Positions 27,023 through 35,120 of a stretch of DNA of 47,711 bases are shown in pieces. Under the pieces are notes generated by a model that made no database searches, was not told the DNA's origin, and saw nothing but the letters and a program-made list of their open reading frames with translations. This DNA comes from CAVPDE01 sp964580575 (lineage in GTDB: Bacteria > Desulfobacterota > DSM-4660 > Desulfatiglandales > HGW-15): contig CAZOLJ010000032.1 in the NCBI GenBank assembly GCA_964580575.1, positions 1-47,711 of the forward strand, written 5' to 3'. Every line of letters starts with the position of its first letter. Position 1 is the stretch's first letter. The position numbers and the translations under genes were made by a program.

Positions 27023-29173
27023 ATGAGGTTCTCCGTCCGTACAATCCTGGTTCTAGCTCCTCTCTTTCTTCTCTTCTTTCTTCTCCAGTCCTATTTCTGG
27101 GTGCCTACCTACGAAGACCAAACCCGGGGAAATCCGGATCGTCTCAAGGAGTACATCACTGCTTCCATCGGGGATGCGGCGATTTTGAATCCCGTCCTTT
27201 CGGCGGACAGCGCAAGCAGCGCCATAGAAAACCTTGTCTTTGACCGTCTTCTGGATCGAGATCAAGATCTTCGCTTCAGAGGCCGCCTGGCAACCTCATG
27301 GGAAATTTATGAGGACGCTTACTTTTACTGCAATGAGACGACCGAGATTCCCGGCCTTGGGAAGGCAAACCCTGATGAGGTCATCGGATTGCTCCGTCAA
27401 GCCAAGTCAGGGGAGATTCAGAGCGACTCAAAACTCCGAGCCTCCCTTGGTAACATCAAGGAGATCTCTTCTGTTCCACCTCAAGAGTTCCAGGCCAAAC
27501 GAGTTGTTAAGGGCAAAGAGGGAGGTGAAGGCAGTGAAATCACCATCCGTGTTCAGGCCCCTTGCAGGATTAAATTGGTTCTGCATCAAGTCGACCAAGA
27601 CCTCTTTGTTAACCTTTCCCGTCTTCTCGGAGAAAACTACTTTAGCTCCTTTCCTTCACACCTGTTTCTCAGCACTGATCCGGATGATGGGGTTAAAACT
27701 TCTCAAGAAGACCTAAAGGCATGGGCAAAAGAAATCCTCCCTCCGGTGGAACACAACCCCGTGATCCTCTTCCGTCTGAGACCGAATGTGAAGTTTCACG
27801 ACGGCCATCCCTTCACAGCGGATGACGTGAAGTTCACCTATGAAGCCATCATGGATCCCAGAAATCTGTCTCCCCGAGTTCCGGACTACGAACCGGTCAA
27901 GCAGGTCGACGTTCCTGATCCTCTGACAGTGCGCATTGTTTACAAGCGCCTCTACTCTCCGGCCATAGGAACATGGAGCATGGATATCCTTCCCGAACAC
28001 CTCCTCAATGCAGAGGCGCTCAGAAAAGAAGCCCTCAGCCGGGGTGCGGACCCATCGAAGTTTACGATGCGGGAGAGCCTGTTCAACCGCCGCCCGATCG
28101 GCTGCGGCCCCTTCGTCTTCCGCGAGTGGAAATCCGACCAGTACATCACTCTCGATCGTTTCAACGATTATTGGGAAGGCGCTCCCAACTATGAGCGGTA
28201 TGCGTTCAGGGTCATTCCCGATCTCCTGACCCAGGAGATGGAGTTCTATGCCGGGACCTCCGATGAATACGGCGTTCAGCCTCATCAGGTGGAGCGACTT
28301 CAGCATGATCCCAGGTATCAGAGTTTCTCGGGGCTTTCTTTCGGCTACTCTTACATCGGCTACAATCTTCGTCGGGCCCCTTTTGACGACCGTCGAGTGC
28401 GAACCGCCCTGAGCATGGCCATCGATTTGGACAAGATCATCCGGTATGTGCTTTACGGCCAGGGGGAAAAGATCACTGGGCCTTTTGTGAAGCAGACGGA
28501 TTATTACAATCAGAATCTGAAACCCATTCCTTATGATCCGGCAGGAGCCTTGAAACTGTTGGAGGAAGCGGGATGGCGGAAGAATGGGGAAGGCTGGCTG
28601 GAAAAAAACGGGAAGAAACTCCAGTTCACCCTGATTACCAACAGCGGGAATGACATTCGCAAATCCGTGATGACCATTGTTCAGGATGCCTGGAGACAAA
28701 TCGGAGTCGACGTCCGGACGGCGGTGTTTGAATGGTCGGTCTTTATCAAGGAGCGAGTCAATAAGTTCGATTTCGACGCGCTGATTCTGGGCTGGCAAAT
28801 GGGGATTGAGCCGGATCTCTACCAGATCTGGCATTCCAGCCAGACCCATCCCTATCAGCTCAATTTTGTAGGATTCAAAAACGAGGAAGCGGATGACCTC
28901 ATTGTCGGGATCAGACAAGAATATGACCATGAGCGTCAGGCTTCTTTCTGCCATCGGCTTCATGAAATCATCGCCTTTGAGCAGCCCTACACCTTTCTTT
29001 ACGTCAGCAAATGGACCGCCATTCTGGACAAGCGCATCGTCATCAGAGACGTGGACCCCCAAGGCAAAGCCACCTACAGAAGGATTACTCCCACAAAGAC
29101 CGGCAACTACACGTTCTATTTCAATAAGTGGATCAAATTGCCTGAAACACCCTCATTCAGTCCAGAGGGCTAG
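27023..29173 (+). CDS. ABC transporter substrate-binding protein, peptide/nickel type (SBP_bac_5)
   Basis: 716 residues, longer than the usual 500-600. A hydrophobic N-terminus (residues 8-25) anchors or exports it; no lipobox Cys is seen. The family core is clear (AAILNPVLSADSASS, LFRLRPNVKFHDGHPF, TADDVKFTYEAIMDP, RRAPFDDRRVRTALSMA, WEGAPNYERY). About residues 96-245 form an insert between the first and second core blocks that ordinary OppA/DppA proteins lack. It captures a peptide-like or other ligand in the periplasm for the permeases downstream. The ligand cannot be told; the insert may add a binding or docking function. A heptad array separates it from the permease gene. Confidence 0.9.
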   Translation: MRFSVRTILVLAPLFLLFFLLQSYFWVPTYEDQTRGNPDRLKEYITASIGDAAILNPVLSADSASSAIENLVFDRLLDRDQDLRFRGRLATSWEIYEDAYFYCNETTEIPGLGKANPDEVIGLLRQAKSGEIQSDSKLRASLGNIKEISSVPPQEFQAKRVVKGKEGGEGSEITIRVQAPCRIKLVLHQVDQDLFVNLSRLLGENYFSSFPSHLFLSTDPDDGVKTSQEDLKAWAKEILPPVEHNPVILFRLRPNVKFHDGHPFTADDVKFTYEAIMDPRNLSPRVPDYEPVKQVDVPDPLTVRIVYKRLYSPAIGTWSMDILPEHLLNAEALRKEALSRGADPSKFTMRESLFNRRPIGCGPFVFREWKSDQYITLDRFNDYWEGAPNYERYAFRVIPDLLTQEMEFYAGTSDEYGVQPHQVERLQHDPRYQSFSGLSFGYSYIGYNLRRAPFDDRRVRTALSMAIDLDKIIRYVLYGQGEKITGPFVKQTDYYNQNLKPIPYDPAGALKLLEEAGWRKNGEGWLEKNGKKLQFTLITNSGNDIRKSVMTIVQDAWRQIGVDVRTAVFEWSVFIKERVNKFDFDALILGWQMGIEPDLYQIWHSSQTHPYQLNFVGFKNEEADDLIVGIRQEYDHERQASFCHRLHEIIAFEQPYTFLYVSKWTAILDKRIVIRDVDPQGKATYRRITPTKTGNYTFYFNKWIKLPETPSFSPEG

Positions 29174-29208
29174 TTTCAGATGGAAGCTTTGGTTTCTAGC
29201 TTTTAACA

Positions 29209-29312
29209 GGTTGTCTGTTGTCGGTTGTCCATAGTCAGTGGTCAGTTGTCCGTCGTATCTTGTTTGCTTGACTTGTCACTCGTTACTCGGTTTTTAACTT
29301 TAGGCATTTGTT
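29209..29312. repeat. Heptad array and shared leader before dppB-like gene
   Basis: Seven 7-base units GGTTGTC, TGTTGTC, GGTTGTC, CATAGTC, AGTGGTC, AGTTGTC, CGTCGTA (29209-29257), then CTTGTCACTCGTTACTCGG, as in the gap before 27023. The leader AACTTTAGGCATTTGTT ends directly at the ATG 29313. So the same compound element stands before two consecutive genes of one operon. Confidence 0.85.
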
Positions 29313-30272
29313 ATGCTTTCTTTCATCGGCAGAAGCATCATCCAGAAGATCGTCACCCTCTTCTTCGTTTCCATCGTCTCTTTTCTGATTGTGTATCTCG
29401 CGCCCGGCAAACCGAGCCAGGTAGACCCTCTCAACCCCCGCTTCACTCCTGAGATCGTGGAGCGCTTCCGAAAAGCCTTCCACCTCGACAAACCCCTTCA
29501 CATCCAGTATCTCTACTACCACAGAGATCTTGTTACGGGCAGAACGGTATCCTGGAAAGACAACCAGCCGGTTCTGGCGAAGATCTGGGAACGATTTCTG
29601 AACAGTCTTCCCCTTTTCATTGTCGGGACCATTCTCACCTGGACTCTTTCCTTCCCCATCGGGATTCGTGCGGCCATTCATAGAGGAGGGATTTACGACC
29701 GGTCTACGACTTTTCTTTCTTACCTCCTTATTTCTATTCCCGGATTCTTTTTCGCTTACATTCTCATCATTTTTGTTGTGAATCGATTCCAAGTCCCCGT
29801 CATAGGCATGGAAACATTCGGCTTGGGGGATGCCTCTTGGGTTCGAATGCTAATGGACCGGGTCTGGCATTTGCTCCTACCCTCGGTTCTAGGTGCTGTG
29901 GGCGGTATTGCCGTGCTTACCCGCTATGTGCGCGGGCAGATGCTCGAGGTGGAGGGTCAGGACTATGTGCGAACGGCCAAGGCCAAAGGCCTCCCGGCAG
30001 AGCAGGTTCATTACAAGCACGCTCTTCGCAATGCCCTTTTGCCTTTTGTCACCATGTTTGGCCTTGTCCTGCCCGGCCTGATTGGCGGCTCGGTCATCAT
30101 CGAATCCATCTTCTCCTGGCCCGGGTTGGGAAGGATGGCTTATGAAGCCATTTTGGCAAGAGATTATCCCGTTATCCTCACCGTGAACTTCATCTCAGCG
30201 GTGCTGGTACTTATCGGGACATTCATCTCCGACATACTGTATCTCGTCGTTGACCCGAGGATAAGGTTATAG
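29313..30272 (+). CDS. ABC transporter permease, DppB/OppB type
   Basis: 319 residues, about six membrane helices. The N-terminus IIQKIVTLFFVSIVSFLIVYLAPG fits the family, and the cytoplasmic EAA loop reads KAKGLPAEQVHYKHALRNALLPF, which docks on the ATPase subunits. It forms the inner-membrane channel with the DppC-type subunit encoded next. A 30-residue segment (YYHRDLVTGRTVSWKDNQPV) fits the usual extracytoplasmic loop. The stop codon overlaps an inverted copy of the shared leader (30271-30283). Confidence 0.92.
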   Translation: MLSFIGRSIIQKIVTLFFVSIVSFLIVYLAPGKPSQVDPLNPRFTPEIVERFRKAFHLDKPLHIQYLYYHRDLVTGRTVSWKDNQPVLAKIWERFLNSLPLFIVGTILTWTLSFPIGIRAAIHRGGIYDRSTTFLSYLLISIPGFFFAYILIIFVVNRFQVPVIGMETFGLGDASWVRMLMDRVWHLLLPSVLGAVGGIAVLTRYVRGQMLEVEGQDYVRTAKAKGLPAEQVHYKHALRNALLPFVTMFGLVLPGLIGGSVIIESIFSWPGLGRMAYEAILARDYPVILTVNFISAVLVLIGTFISDILYLVVDPRIRL

Positions 30273-30300
30273 AAGTGCCTAAAATGCATAAAGAGAGAAC

Positions 30301-30402
30301 CACGAAAACACGAAAGAGGGAAAGCACGAAAAGGAGGGAGCTATTGTCAAAAGAAGCCCTCTCTCTTCTTTCGTGCCTTTCCGTTTTCGTGCTTTCGTGG
30401 TT
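30301..30402. repeat. Octamer repeat array with inverted arms
   Basis: CACGAAAA, CACGAAAG, AGGGAAAG, CACGAAAA (30301-30332) and, after a 35-base centre, CTTTCGTG, CCTTTCCG, TTTTCGTG, CTTTCGTG (30368-30399). Exact 8-base period; the arms pair as an imperfect hairpin in the gap between the two permease genes. Confidence 0.88.
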
Positions 30403-30428
30403 GTGTTTTGACCTTTGCTGTGGGCCTT

Positions 30429-31580
30429 ATGATCGAAACTCCATCTCAGATGAACTCCGTCTCTGAAGCTCCTCTCGCACCGCAGCGTTCGCGCTGGGAA
30501 GAAGCTTGGCGGCTGCTTAAAAAGAACAAGCTCGCTTTGGCAGGATTCTTGATCTTTGTCCTTTTCTTTTTCGTCGCCCTCACAGGGGTGTGGCTGACAT
30601 CGGGCACAAAGCCCATAATCGATCCATCTCTCGTGCGCCTTCCTGAAAAACTGCGACCTCCGCTTTCCACTCCGATCTCAGAGGTTCTGCGGCCGGAGGA
30701 AATCCCTGCGTTGGGAATTTATCTCTTTGGCACGGATGAATTGGGTCGGGATGTGTTCGCAAGGATGCTCCAGGGGGCATGGGTTTCTTTGACTGTCGGT
30801 TTTGTCGCAGTGGGGATCTCCGTGCTCGTCGGAATTTTTATGGGTGGCCTTTCAGGGTACTACGGTGAAAGGCTAGTCAGGGTGCACCACGTGCTCGCCT
30901 CTTTCCTCATCCTCGTCGGAGGCGGATTCCTGGCCGCCGGAAATCTGCCTGTCGGAATGATCCTGTGTTTTGTTGCATTGGCCCTTGTGCCCCTATCAAG
31001 AAATAGAGCTTTTTATCAGTGCCCATGGATCCGCTTTCTTTTTGCGGGGACTTTCTCCGTGGACACTCTGATCATGCGATTTGTGGACATCATGCTCTGT
31101 TTCCCAAGTTTCTTCCTGATCCTCACCGTGGTCGCGCTTCTTCCACCAAGCATTTACAACATCATGATCGTCATCGGTCTCACCAGCTGGGAAGGGACAG
31201 CTCGATTTGTCCGGGCTGAGTTTCTTTCCCTTAGGGAGCAGGACTTTGTCACTGCGGCGAGGGCCCTGGGCGTCAAGGATCTGCGGATTATCTTCCGCCA
31301 CATGATTCCCAATGCGATCGCGCCGGTCCTGGTTTCCGCCACCATCGGCATTGCAGGGGCTATTCTGACAGAGGCGGGTTTGAGTTTTCTTGGTTTTGGA
31401 GTTCCGCCGCCCCACGCGACGTGGGGCAACATCCTGTCCGATGGAAAGAGGTTCATCTTTGATGCGCCGTGGCTGACCTTTGTGCCTGGGTTCGCCATCT
31501 TGATCGTCGTCTTGTCCTTCAATCTCTTTGGTGAAGGCTTGCGGGACATTCTGAATCCGAAGCTAAGAGAAAGGTATTAG
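30429..31580 (+). CDS. ABC transporter permease, DppC/OppC type, with extra membrane segment
   Basis: 383 residues from ATG 30429; ATG 30450 or TTG 30408 are possible. N-terminal WRLLKKNKLALAGFLIFVLF and the EAA loop RALGVKDLRIIFRHMIPNAIAP are typical of DppC. Compared with ordinary DppC (about 300 residues) there is an insert at about 152-210 (VLASFLILVGGGFLAAGNLP, then VGMILCFVALALVPLS) that looks like two additional hydrophobic helices between the first two core helices. It pairs with the DppB-type protein. Six bases separate it from the ATPase gene. Confidence 0.9.
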   Translation: MIETPSQMNSVSEAPLAPQRSRWEEAWRLLKKNKLALAGFLIFVLFFFVALTGVWLTSGTKPIIDPSLVRLPEKLRPPLSTPISEVLRPEEIPALGIYLFGTDELGRDVFARMLQGAWVSLTVGFVAVGISVLVGIFMGGLSGYYGERLVRVHHVLASFLILVGGGFLAAGNLPVGMILCFVALALVPLSRNRAFYQCPWIRFLFAGTFSVDTLIMRFVDIMLCFPSFFLILTVVALLPPSIYNIMIVIGLTSWEGTARFVRAEFLSLREQDFVTAARALGVKDLRIIFRHMIPNAIAPVLVSATIGIAGAILTEAGLSFLGFGVPPPHATWGNILSDGKRFIFDAPWLTFVPGFAILIVVLSFNLFGEGLRDILNPKLRERY

Positions 31581-31586
31581 GCATTT

Positions 31587-32567
31587 ATGGAAGACTTGTT
31601 GTTATCCGTTCAAGATCTGAAAGTCTACTTCCGGGGCGATGAGACCTTGGCTCGCGCCTTGGACGGAGTGAGCTATGACATACGCAAGGGAGAGACGGTC
31701 TGCCTCGTAGGTGAGTCAGGTTGCGGCAAGACTGTCTCAGCTCTGACGATTCTCGGCCTCATTCCCCGGCCTCCCGGCGAAATCGCCGGCGGCAAAATCC
31801 TTTTACAGGGGGAAAACCTCTTGGATCTCGGGGAAGAGGAAATGCAGAAAATCCGGGGAAGCCGGATTGCTATGGTCTTCCAGGAACCCATGACTTCCCT
31901 GAATCCGGTTTTCACCGTAGGCGACCAGATCAAAGAGGCCATTCTCGTACACGAGAGCATTGGCCAGGCAGAGCTTCATGAAAGATGTCTTCGGCTTCTG
32001 CGAGACGTGGGCATTCCTTCTCCAGAAGACCGGATCAGCGACTATCCGCATCAACTGAGCGGAGGACAGAGACAAAGAGTCATGATCGCTATGGCTTTGG
32101 GGTGCAATCCGGATCTTGTCATTGCCGATGAACCGACAACGGCTCTTGACGTGACTATTCAAAAGCAGATTCTCAACCTCTTTGAAAGACTTCAGAGAAA
32201 ACGCGCCATGTCGCTTCTCTACATCACACACGATCTGAACGTGGTGTCCAACATCGCGGACCGGATTTACGTCATGTATGCAGGAGTGATCGTGGAACAG
32301 GGTGAAAGAGCAGCGATTTTCAAGGACTCCAGTCACCCCTACACCCAAGGACTGCTGGCGTCCCTTCCGAATCGCTCCAAAAGAGGTGGGACATTGTACA
32401 GCATACCCGGAACAGTTCCGGATCCCGCGTTCAAGCCCGGAGGCTGCCCTTTCCATCCCCGTTGCGGATACGCCATAGAGACCTGTCGACAGGAATTCCC
32501 CCAGCTTTGTGATTATGGCGACGGGCACTTATCGCGATGTCCCGTGCTCTTTGGCACACGGAAATGA
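31587..32567 (+). CDS. ABC transporter ATP-binding protein, DppD/OppD type
   Basis: 326 residues. Walker A GESGCGKTVSALTIL, Q-loop FQEPMTSLNPVF, signature LSGGQRQRVMIA, Walker B LVIADEPTTALDV and the H-loop ITHDLNVV are all present. The C-terminal oligopeptide extension CPFHPRCGYAIETC holds the four-Cys pattern that binds an iron-sulphur cluster in some members. It energises the importer together with the DppF-type subunit. The start follows the permease stop by six bases. Confidence 0.95.
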   Translation: MEDLLLSVQDLKVYFRGDETLARALDGVSYDIRKGETVCLVGESGCGKTVSALTILGLIPRPPGEIAGGKILLQGENLLDLGEEEMQKIRGSRIAMVFQEPMTSLNPVFTVGDQIKEAILVHESIGQAELHERCLRLLRDVGIPSPEDRISDYPHQLSGGQRQRVMIAMALGCNPDLVIADEPTTALDVTIQKQILNLFERLQRKRAMSLLYITHDLNVVSNIADRIYVMYAGVIVEQGERAAIFKDSSHPYTQGLLASLPNRSKRGGTLYSIPGTVPDPAFKPGGCPFHPRCGYAIETCRQEFPQLCDYGDGHLSRCPVLFGTRK

Positions 32568-32573
32568 GCTCAG

Positions 32574-32608
32574 GATAAAGGTCAAAGGGCAAAGGAGAAA
32601 GGATGAAG
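32574..32608. repeat. Heptad array, left arm around the S23-like fragment
   Basis: GATAAAG, GTCAAAG, GGCAAAG, GAGAAAG, GATGAAG in exact 7-base register. The complementary array CTTTATC, CTTTAAC, CTTTATG, CTTTGTC, CTTTGGG is at 32823-32857, so the two arms flank the small open frame at 32610-32780. GGAG in the left arm doubles as its ribosome site. Confidence 0.88.
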
Positions 32609-32609
32609 C

Positions 32610-32780
32610 ATGGCGATGAGATTCGAAGATCTTGAAGTCTGGAAAAGGTCCGCAAGGCTGTCTGCCGATATTTACAAAGCCTTAGGGGACCTGAGCGATT
32701 ATGGTTTCAAAGACCAGATTACACGGTGTTCTTTATCCATCATGCTTGCCGGCCTCATAAAGACAAAAAAGGGTTTGTAA
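32610..32780 (+). pseudogene. Truncated four-helix-bundle (S23/IVP family) protein
   Basis: 56 residues: AMRFEDLEVWKRSARLSADI and YGFKDQITRCSLSI match the N-terminal half of the 23S rRNA intervening-sequence (IVP) four-helix-bundle family (RFEDLxVWxxAxxLxxxIY...LxxQIxRAxxSIPSNIAEG). After SLSI the family continues PSNIAEG, but here it reads MLAGLIKTKKGL and stops; members are about 120 residues. The second half is missing, so I treat it as a remnant. These genes are scattered in many genomes inside dispersed elements; here it lies between the arms of a heptad array inside an ABC operon. Confidence 0.75.
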
Positions 32781-32822
32781 AGAGACAGTGATTAGCATCC
32801 TGTTCTCCAATTAGGTTTTTGC

Positions 32823-32857
32823 CTTTATCCTTTAACCTTTATGCTTTGTCCTTTGGG
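32823..32857. repeat. Heptad array, right arm
   Basis: CTTTATC, CTTTAAC, CTTTATG, CTTTGTC, CTTTGGG, the inverted partner of 32574-32608. It ends 6 bases before the likely ATG of the next ATPase gene. Confidence 0.88.
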
Positions 32858-32863
32858 AATGCA

Positions 32864-33859
32864 ATGGCTGTGCATAGTTCTAACGACAATACGATGCTAC
32901 TCATCCGAGGTCTCCGAAAACACTTCCCCGTTCGCCGAGGTTTCCTGCAAAAGGTCATCGGCTGGGTCAAGGCGGTGGACGGTGTTGATTTTGCCATCGA
33001 TCAGGGCAAGACCCTCGGTCTGGTCGGAGAAAGCGGATGCGGGAAATCGACGATCGGCAGGCTTATCCTCAGGCTCCTGGAGCCAGATCAAGGGAGCATC
33101 TTTTACAAAGGTCGGGACATTGCTCCTCTCTCCCAGAAAGAAGTGGCTCCTCTCAGAAGGGAGATGCAGATCATCTTTCAGGATCCCTTCGGCTCCCTGA
33201 ACCCCAGGATGACGGTCGGCCAGTCGATCGAGGAGGGGCTGAGAACACTGAAAATCAGGAATCGCGCTGAACGACGGTCACGGGTCGAGAAGCTCCTGAA
33301 CATGGTGGGGATGGCTTCCTCTGCTGTGGATCGGTATCCCCATGAGTTCAGCGGCGGTCAAAGACAGAGGATCGGTATTGCGAGAGCGCTCAGTGTAGAC
33401 CCCTCCCTAATGATATGCGATGAACCTGTGTCAGCCCTGGATGTTTCCATCCAGGCGCAAATCATCAACCTGCTCAAGGAACTCCAGAACCGCCTCGGAT
33501 TGAGCTACCTTTTCATCTCTCACGACCTCCATGTGGTGAGCTACATCAGCGACAGGGTCGCCGTGATGTATCTCGGCCACATCATGGAATATGCACCCAC
33601 GGAGGAACTGTTCGACCGACCGCTTCACCCTTACACCCTCGCCCTCCTCTCCGCCATCCCTACTCCCGATAAGGAAAGTCCCCGGGGGGTTGAGGAACTT
33701 GCAGGGGATGTGCCCAGCCCCTTTAACCCACCGCCAGGCTGCAAGTTCCAGGGAAGATGTCCTCTGGTCGAAGATCGCTGCAAGATTGCAGAAATCGAGT
33801 TCTATCCTGTAGGGGATGACCACAGGGTGCGGTGCTGGAAAGTGGTCGGTAAATCTTAG
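32864..33859 (+). CDS. ABC transporter ATP-binding protein, DppF/OppF type
   Basis: 331 residues from ATG 32864 (a TTG at 32819 lies before the repeat arm and is unlikely). Walker A GESGCGKSTIGRLIL, Q-loop FQDPFGSLNPRM, signature FSGGQRQRIGIARAL, Walker B LMICDEPVSALDV and ISHDLHVV are intact. The C-terminal extension CKFQGRCPLVEDRC carries the Cys pattern of the family. Second ATPase of the importer made by 27023-33859. Its stop is followed in the same frame by a remnant of another transporter. Confidence 0.95.
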   Translation: MAVHSSNDNTMLLIRGLRKHFPVRRGFLQKVIGWVKAVDGVDFAIDQGKTLGLVGESGCGKSTIGRLILRLLEPDQGSIFYKGRDIAPLSQKEVAPLRREMQIIFQDPFGSLNPRMTVGQSIEEGLRTLKIRNRAERRSRVEKLLNMVGMASSAVDRYPHEFSGGQRQRIGIARALSVDPSLMICDEPVSALDVSIQAQIINLLKELQNRLGLSYLFISHDLHVVSYISDRVAVMYLGHIMEYAPTEELFDRPLHPYTLALLSAIPTPDKESPRGVEELAGDVPSPFNPPPGCKFQGRCPLVEDRCKIAEIEFYPVGDDHRVRCWKVVGKS

Positions 33860-34072
33860 TTTCTCTTCAATAACCCATTTCAATCATTCGGTTGGGGTCA
33901 ACTTCTGCTCACTCATCCCTGGCGTGTTCTTGCGGTGATATTGGGTATCGCGCTCGGTGCCGCAGTGTTCACCAGCGTGCGTCTCGCTGTGGACGCCTCC
34001 ATGGATTCCTTAGTTCTGCCCTCCCTTGATCACCTCAGCGCTCCTTGGTCCCTTCTGGCGATCTCTCGGTGA
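33860..34072 (+). pseudogene. N-terminal fragment of FtsX/MacB-like ABC permease
   Basis: After the ATPase stop the same frame stays open and reads HPWRVLAVILGIALGAAVFT followed by SVRLAVDASMDS, the typical first membrane helix and following segment of lipoprotein-release/FtsX-like permeases. There is no start codon in the frame, and the similarity ends near LVLPSLDHLS before TGA at 34072. The rest of the gene is absent; the tRNA genes follow at once. It marks a deletion or insertion boundary. Confidence 0.6.
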
Positions 34073-34099
34073 ACGGATAACGTGCTTCCCTTTTTCCCC

Positions 34100-34130
34100 T
34101 TGACATTTCACCCAAACTTAGCCAAATTAT
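34100..34130 (+). promoter_or_regulatory. Probable promoter of tRNA-Gln
   Basis: TTGACA at 34100-34105 and a weak AATTAT at 34125-34130 (19-base spacing), ending 10 bases before the tRNA. The -35 is perfect, the -10 poor. Confidence 0.4.
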
Positions 34131-34140
34131 TGTTCAGCGC

Positions 34141-34214
34141 TGGGGGATCGTTCAGCGGCAGGACAACGGGTTCTGGCCCCGTTTACGAGGGTTCGAATCC
34201 TTCTCCCCCAGCCA
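34141..34214 (+). tRNA. tRNA-Gln (CTG)
   Basis: Complete cloverleaf. Acceptor TGGGGGA (34141-34147) pairs with TCCCCCA (34204-34210); discriminator G and encoded CCA at 34211-34214. Anticodon stem ACGGG/CCCGT encloses the loop TTCTGGC, anticodon CTG. T arm GAGGG-TTCGAAT-CCTTC. Confidence 0.97.
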
Positions 34215-34242
34215 ATTTCATCTATCCATGCTTTTCAGTTAA

Positions 34243-34286
34243 GAGCGGCGTAAGCCGCGCTATATAAAATCGCGCAGCGATTTTAT
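34243..34286. repeat. Two hairpins between the tRNA genes
   Basis: GCGGC-GTAA-GCCGC (34245-34258) and a perfect 10-bp stem ATAAAATCGC-GCA-GCGATTTTAT (34264-34286) with a three-base loop. The second is of the same type as the hairpins after metK. It ends 4 bases before tRNA-Glu; it may be a processing signal or a dispersed palindrome. Confidence 0.8.
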
Positions 34287-34290
34287 CAAC

Positions 34291-34366
34291 GGTCCCATCG
34301 TCTAGCGGTCTAGGATATCGCCCTCTCACGGCGAAGACAGGGGTTCGATTCCCCTTGGGACTGCCA
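34291..34366 (+). tRNA. tRNA-Glu (CTC)
   Basis: Acceptor GGTCCCA (34291-34297) pairs with TGGGACT (34356-34362, first pair G-T); discriminator G and CCA at 34363-34366. Anticodon stem TCGCC/GGCGA with loop CTCTCAC gives anticodon CTC. T arm AGGGG-TTCGATT-CCCCT. Confidence 0.97.
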
Positions 34367-34376
34367 GAAAGATCGT

Positions 34377-34416
34377 AACCCCTTGATTTTCCTTAGCGAG
34401 GTCAAGGGGTTTTTTC
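34377..34416 (+). terminator. Terminator after the tRNA genes
   Basis: AACCCCTTGA (34377-34386) pairs with TCAAGGGGTT (34402-34411), followed by a T-run to 34415. Confidence 0.85.
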
Positions 34417-34511
34417 TTCTATGCTCTATTGTTTTCCGCCCCTTGAAGAATCTCGCGAAAAAGCCGGAACGACCGGCCAGGTGCTTTCGCGGCATCGGCA
34501 TGGTCCAGTCG

Positions 34512-34841
34512 CTACTGGCTCAGCTTTGAGCTGGCGAGACGGTTCAAGCTGACGCCGGACTCGGCTGCTTTTACTGCAAGGTCCCGGTGAACATCGGGAG
34601 GTACACGAACCATAAATTTACCGCTGTACTTCCTACAGGAAAACGGTTCCGGGATATCTTCTCCACGGCCCTTCAGATCCTGAATACACTCTGCCACGAG
34701 ATTGCGGATGCCTCTGAGCGCCGCACCCGGAGACTTGGCAAGCCAGCTCAAGCTCGGAAATTCGGCGCAAAGTCCGACATACTCACGGTCGTCTTCCGAC
34801 CACGTTACACGGTAAGTATAACGATCATTCTTCAGTGTCAT
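34512..34841 (-). CDS. hicB: HicB-family antitoxin
   Basis: 109 residues. The N-terminal HicB fold (YTYRVTWSEDDREYVGLCAE, FPSLSWLAKSPGAALRGI) is followed by a C-terminal ribbon-helix-helix segment (RVPPDVHRDLAVKAAESGVS) that would bind the operator. It neutralises the HicA mRNA interferase and represses the pair. Its start overlaps the toxin gene by 17 bases. The pair lies directly after the tRNA genes and a terminator, at the edge of the accessory region. Confidence 0.9.
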   Translation of the reverse strand: MTLKNDRYTYRVTWSEDDREYVGLCAEFPSLSWLAKSPGAALRGIRNLVAECIQDLKGRGEDIPEPFSCRKYSGKFMVRVPPDVHRDLAVKAAESGVSLNRLASSKLSQ

Positions 34842-35085
34842 GATTCATCTCCAATCTTTCTATCGCCCTTAGGACCTGCTTCACCTGATACGCTTTGGCT
34901 TTCCCTTTATGATTCTGGATGTTGATTCTTGGATCGCCTTGCCAGGGTGTTCTATAAATCCTATGACTGCCCCTGGGCTGACGAGGTTCGCCAAAATAGA
35001 ACTCGCACACCTTACACAAGTCAGCGTAGGATACGCCGTTAGGGTTTCGTTTCAGCAGGTCCAGGATTTCTTGAACCCCAGGCAT
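34825..35085 (-). CDS. hicA: HicA-family mRNA interferase toxin
   Basis: 86 residues. The double-stranded-RNA-binding-like HicA fold is visible as VQEILDLLKRNPNGVSYADL, then GSHRIYRTPW with the catalytic His, NIQNHKGKAKAYQVKQVL. HicA cleaves mRNA; HicB encoded just after it blocks this. The ATG at 35085 lies only 6 bases beyond a strong -10, so the transcript may have almost no leader. A somewhat longer HicA than the 60-residue minimum. Confidence 0.88.
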   Translation of the reverse strand: MPGVQEILDLLKRNPNGVSYADLCKVCEFYFGEPRQPRGSHRIYRTPWQGDPRINIQNHKGKAKAYQVKQVLRAIERLEMNHDTEE

Positions 35086-35091
35086 GTTCGG

Positions 35092-35120
35092 ATAGTATCA
35101 ATATTGATATCTTCTGTCAA
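35092..35120 (-). promoter_or_regulatory. hicAB promoter with palindromic operator
   Basis: On the minus strand TTGACA (35115-35120), exactly 17 bases, TACTAT (35092-35097). The spacer holds the perfect 14-base palindrome TATCAATATTGATA (35096-35109), a fitting site for the ribbon-helix-helix part of HicB. The start point would fall at or next to the ATG. Confidence 0.75.

Noticed and set aside
27713..29062. 449-codon open frame on the minus strand
   Set aside because: Antisense to the substrate-binding protein core; no recognisable protein.
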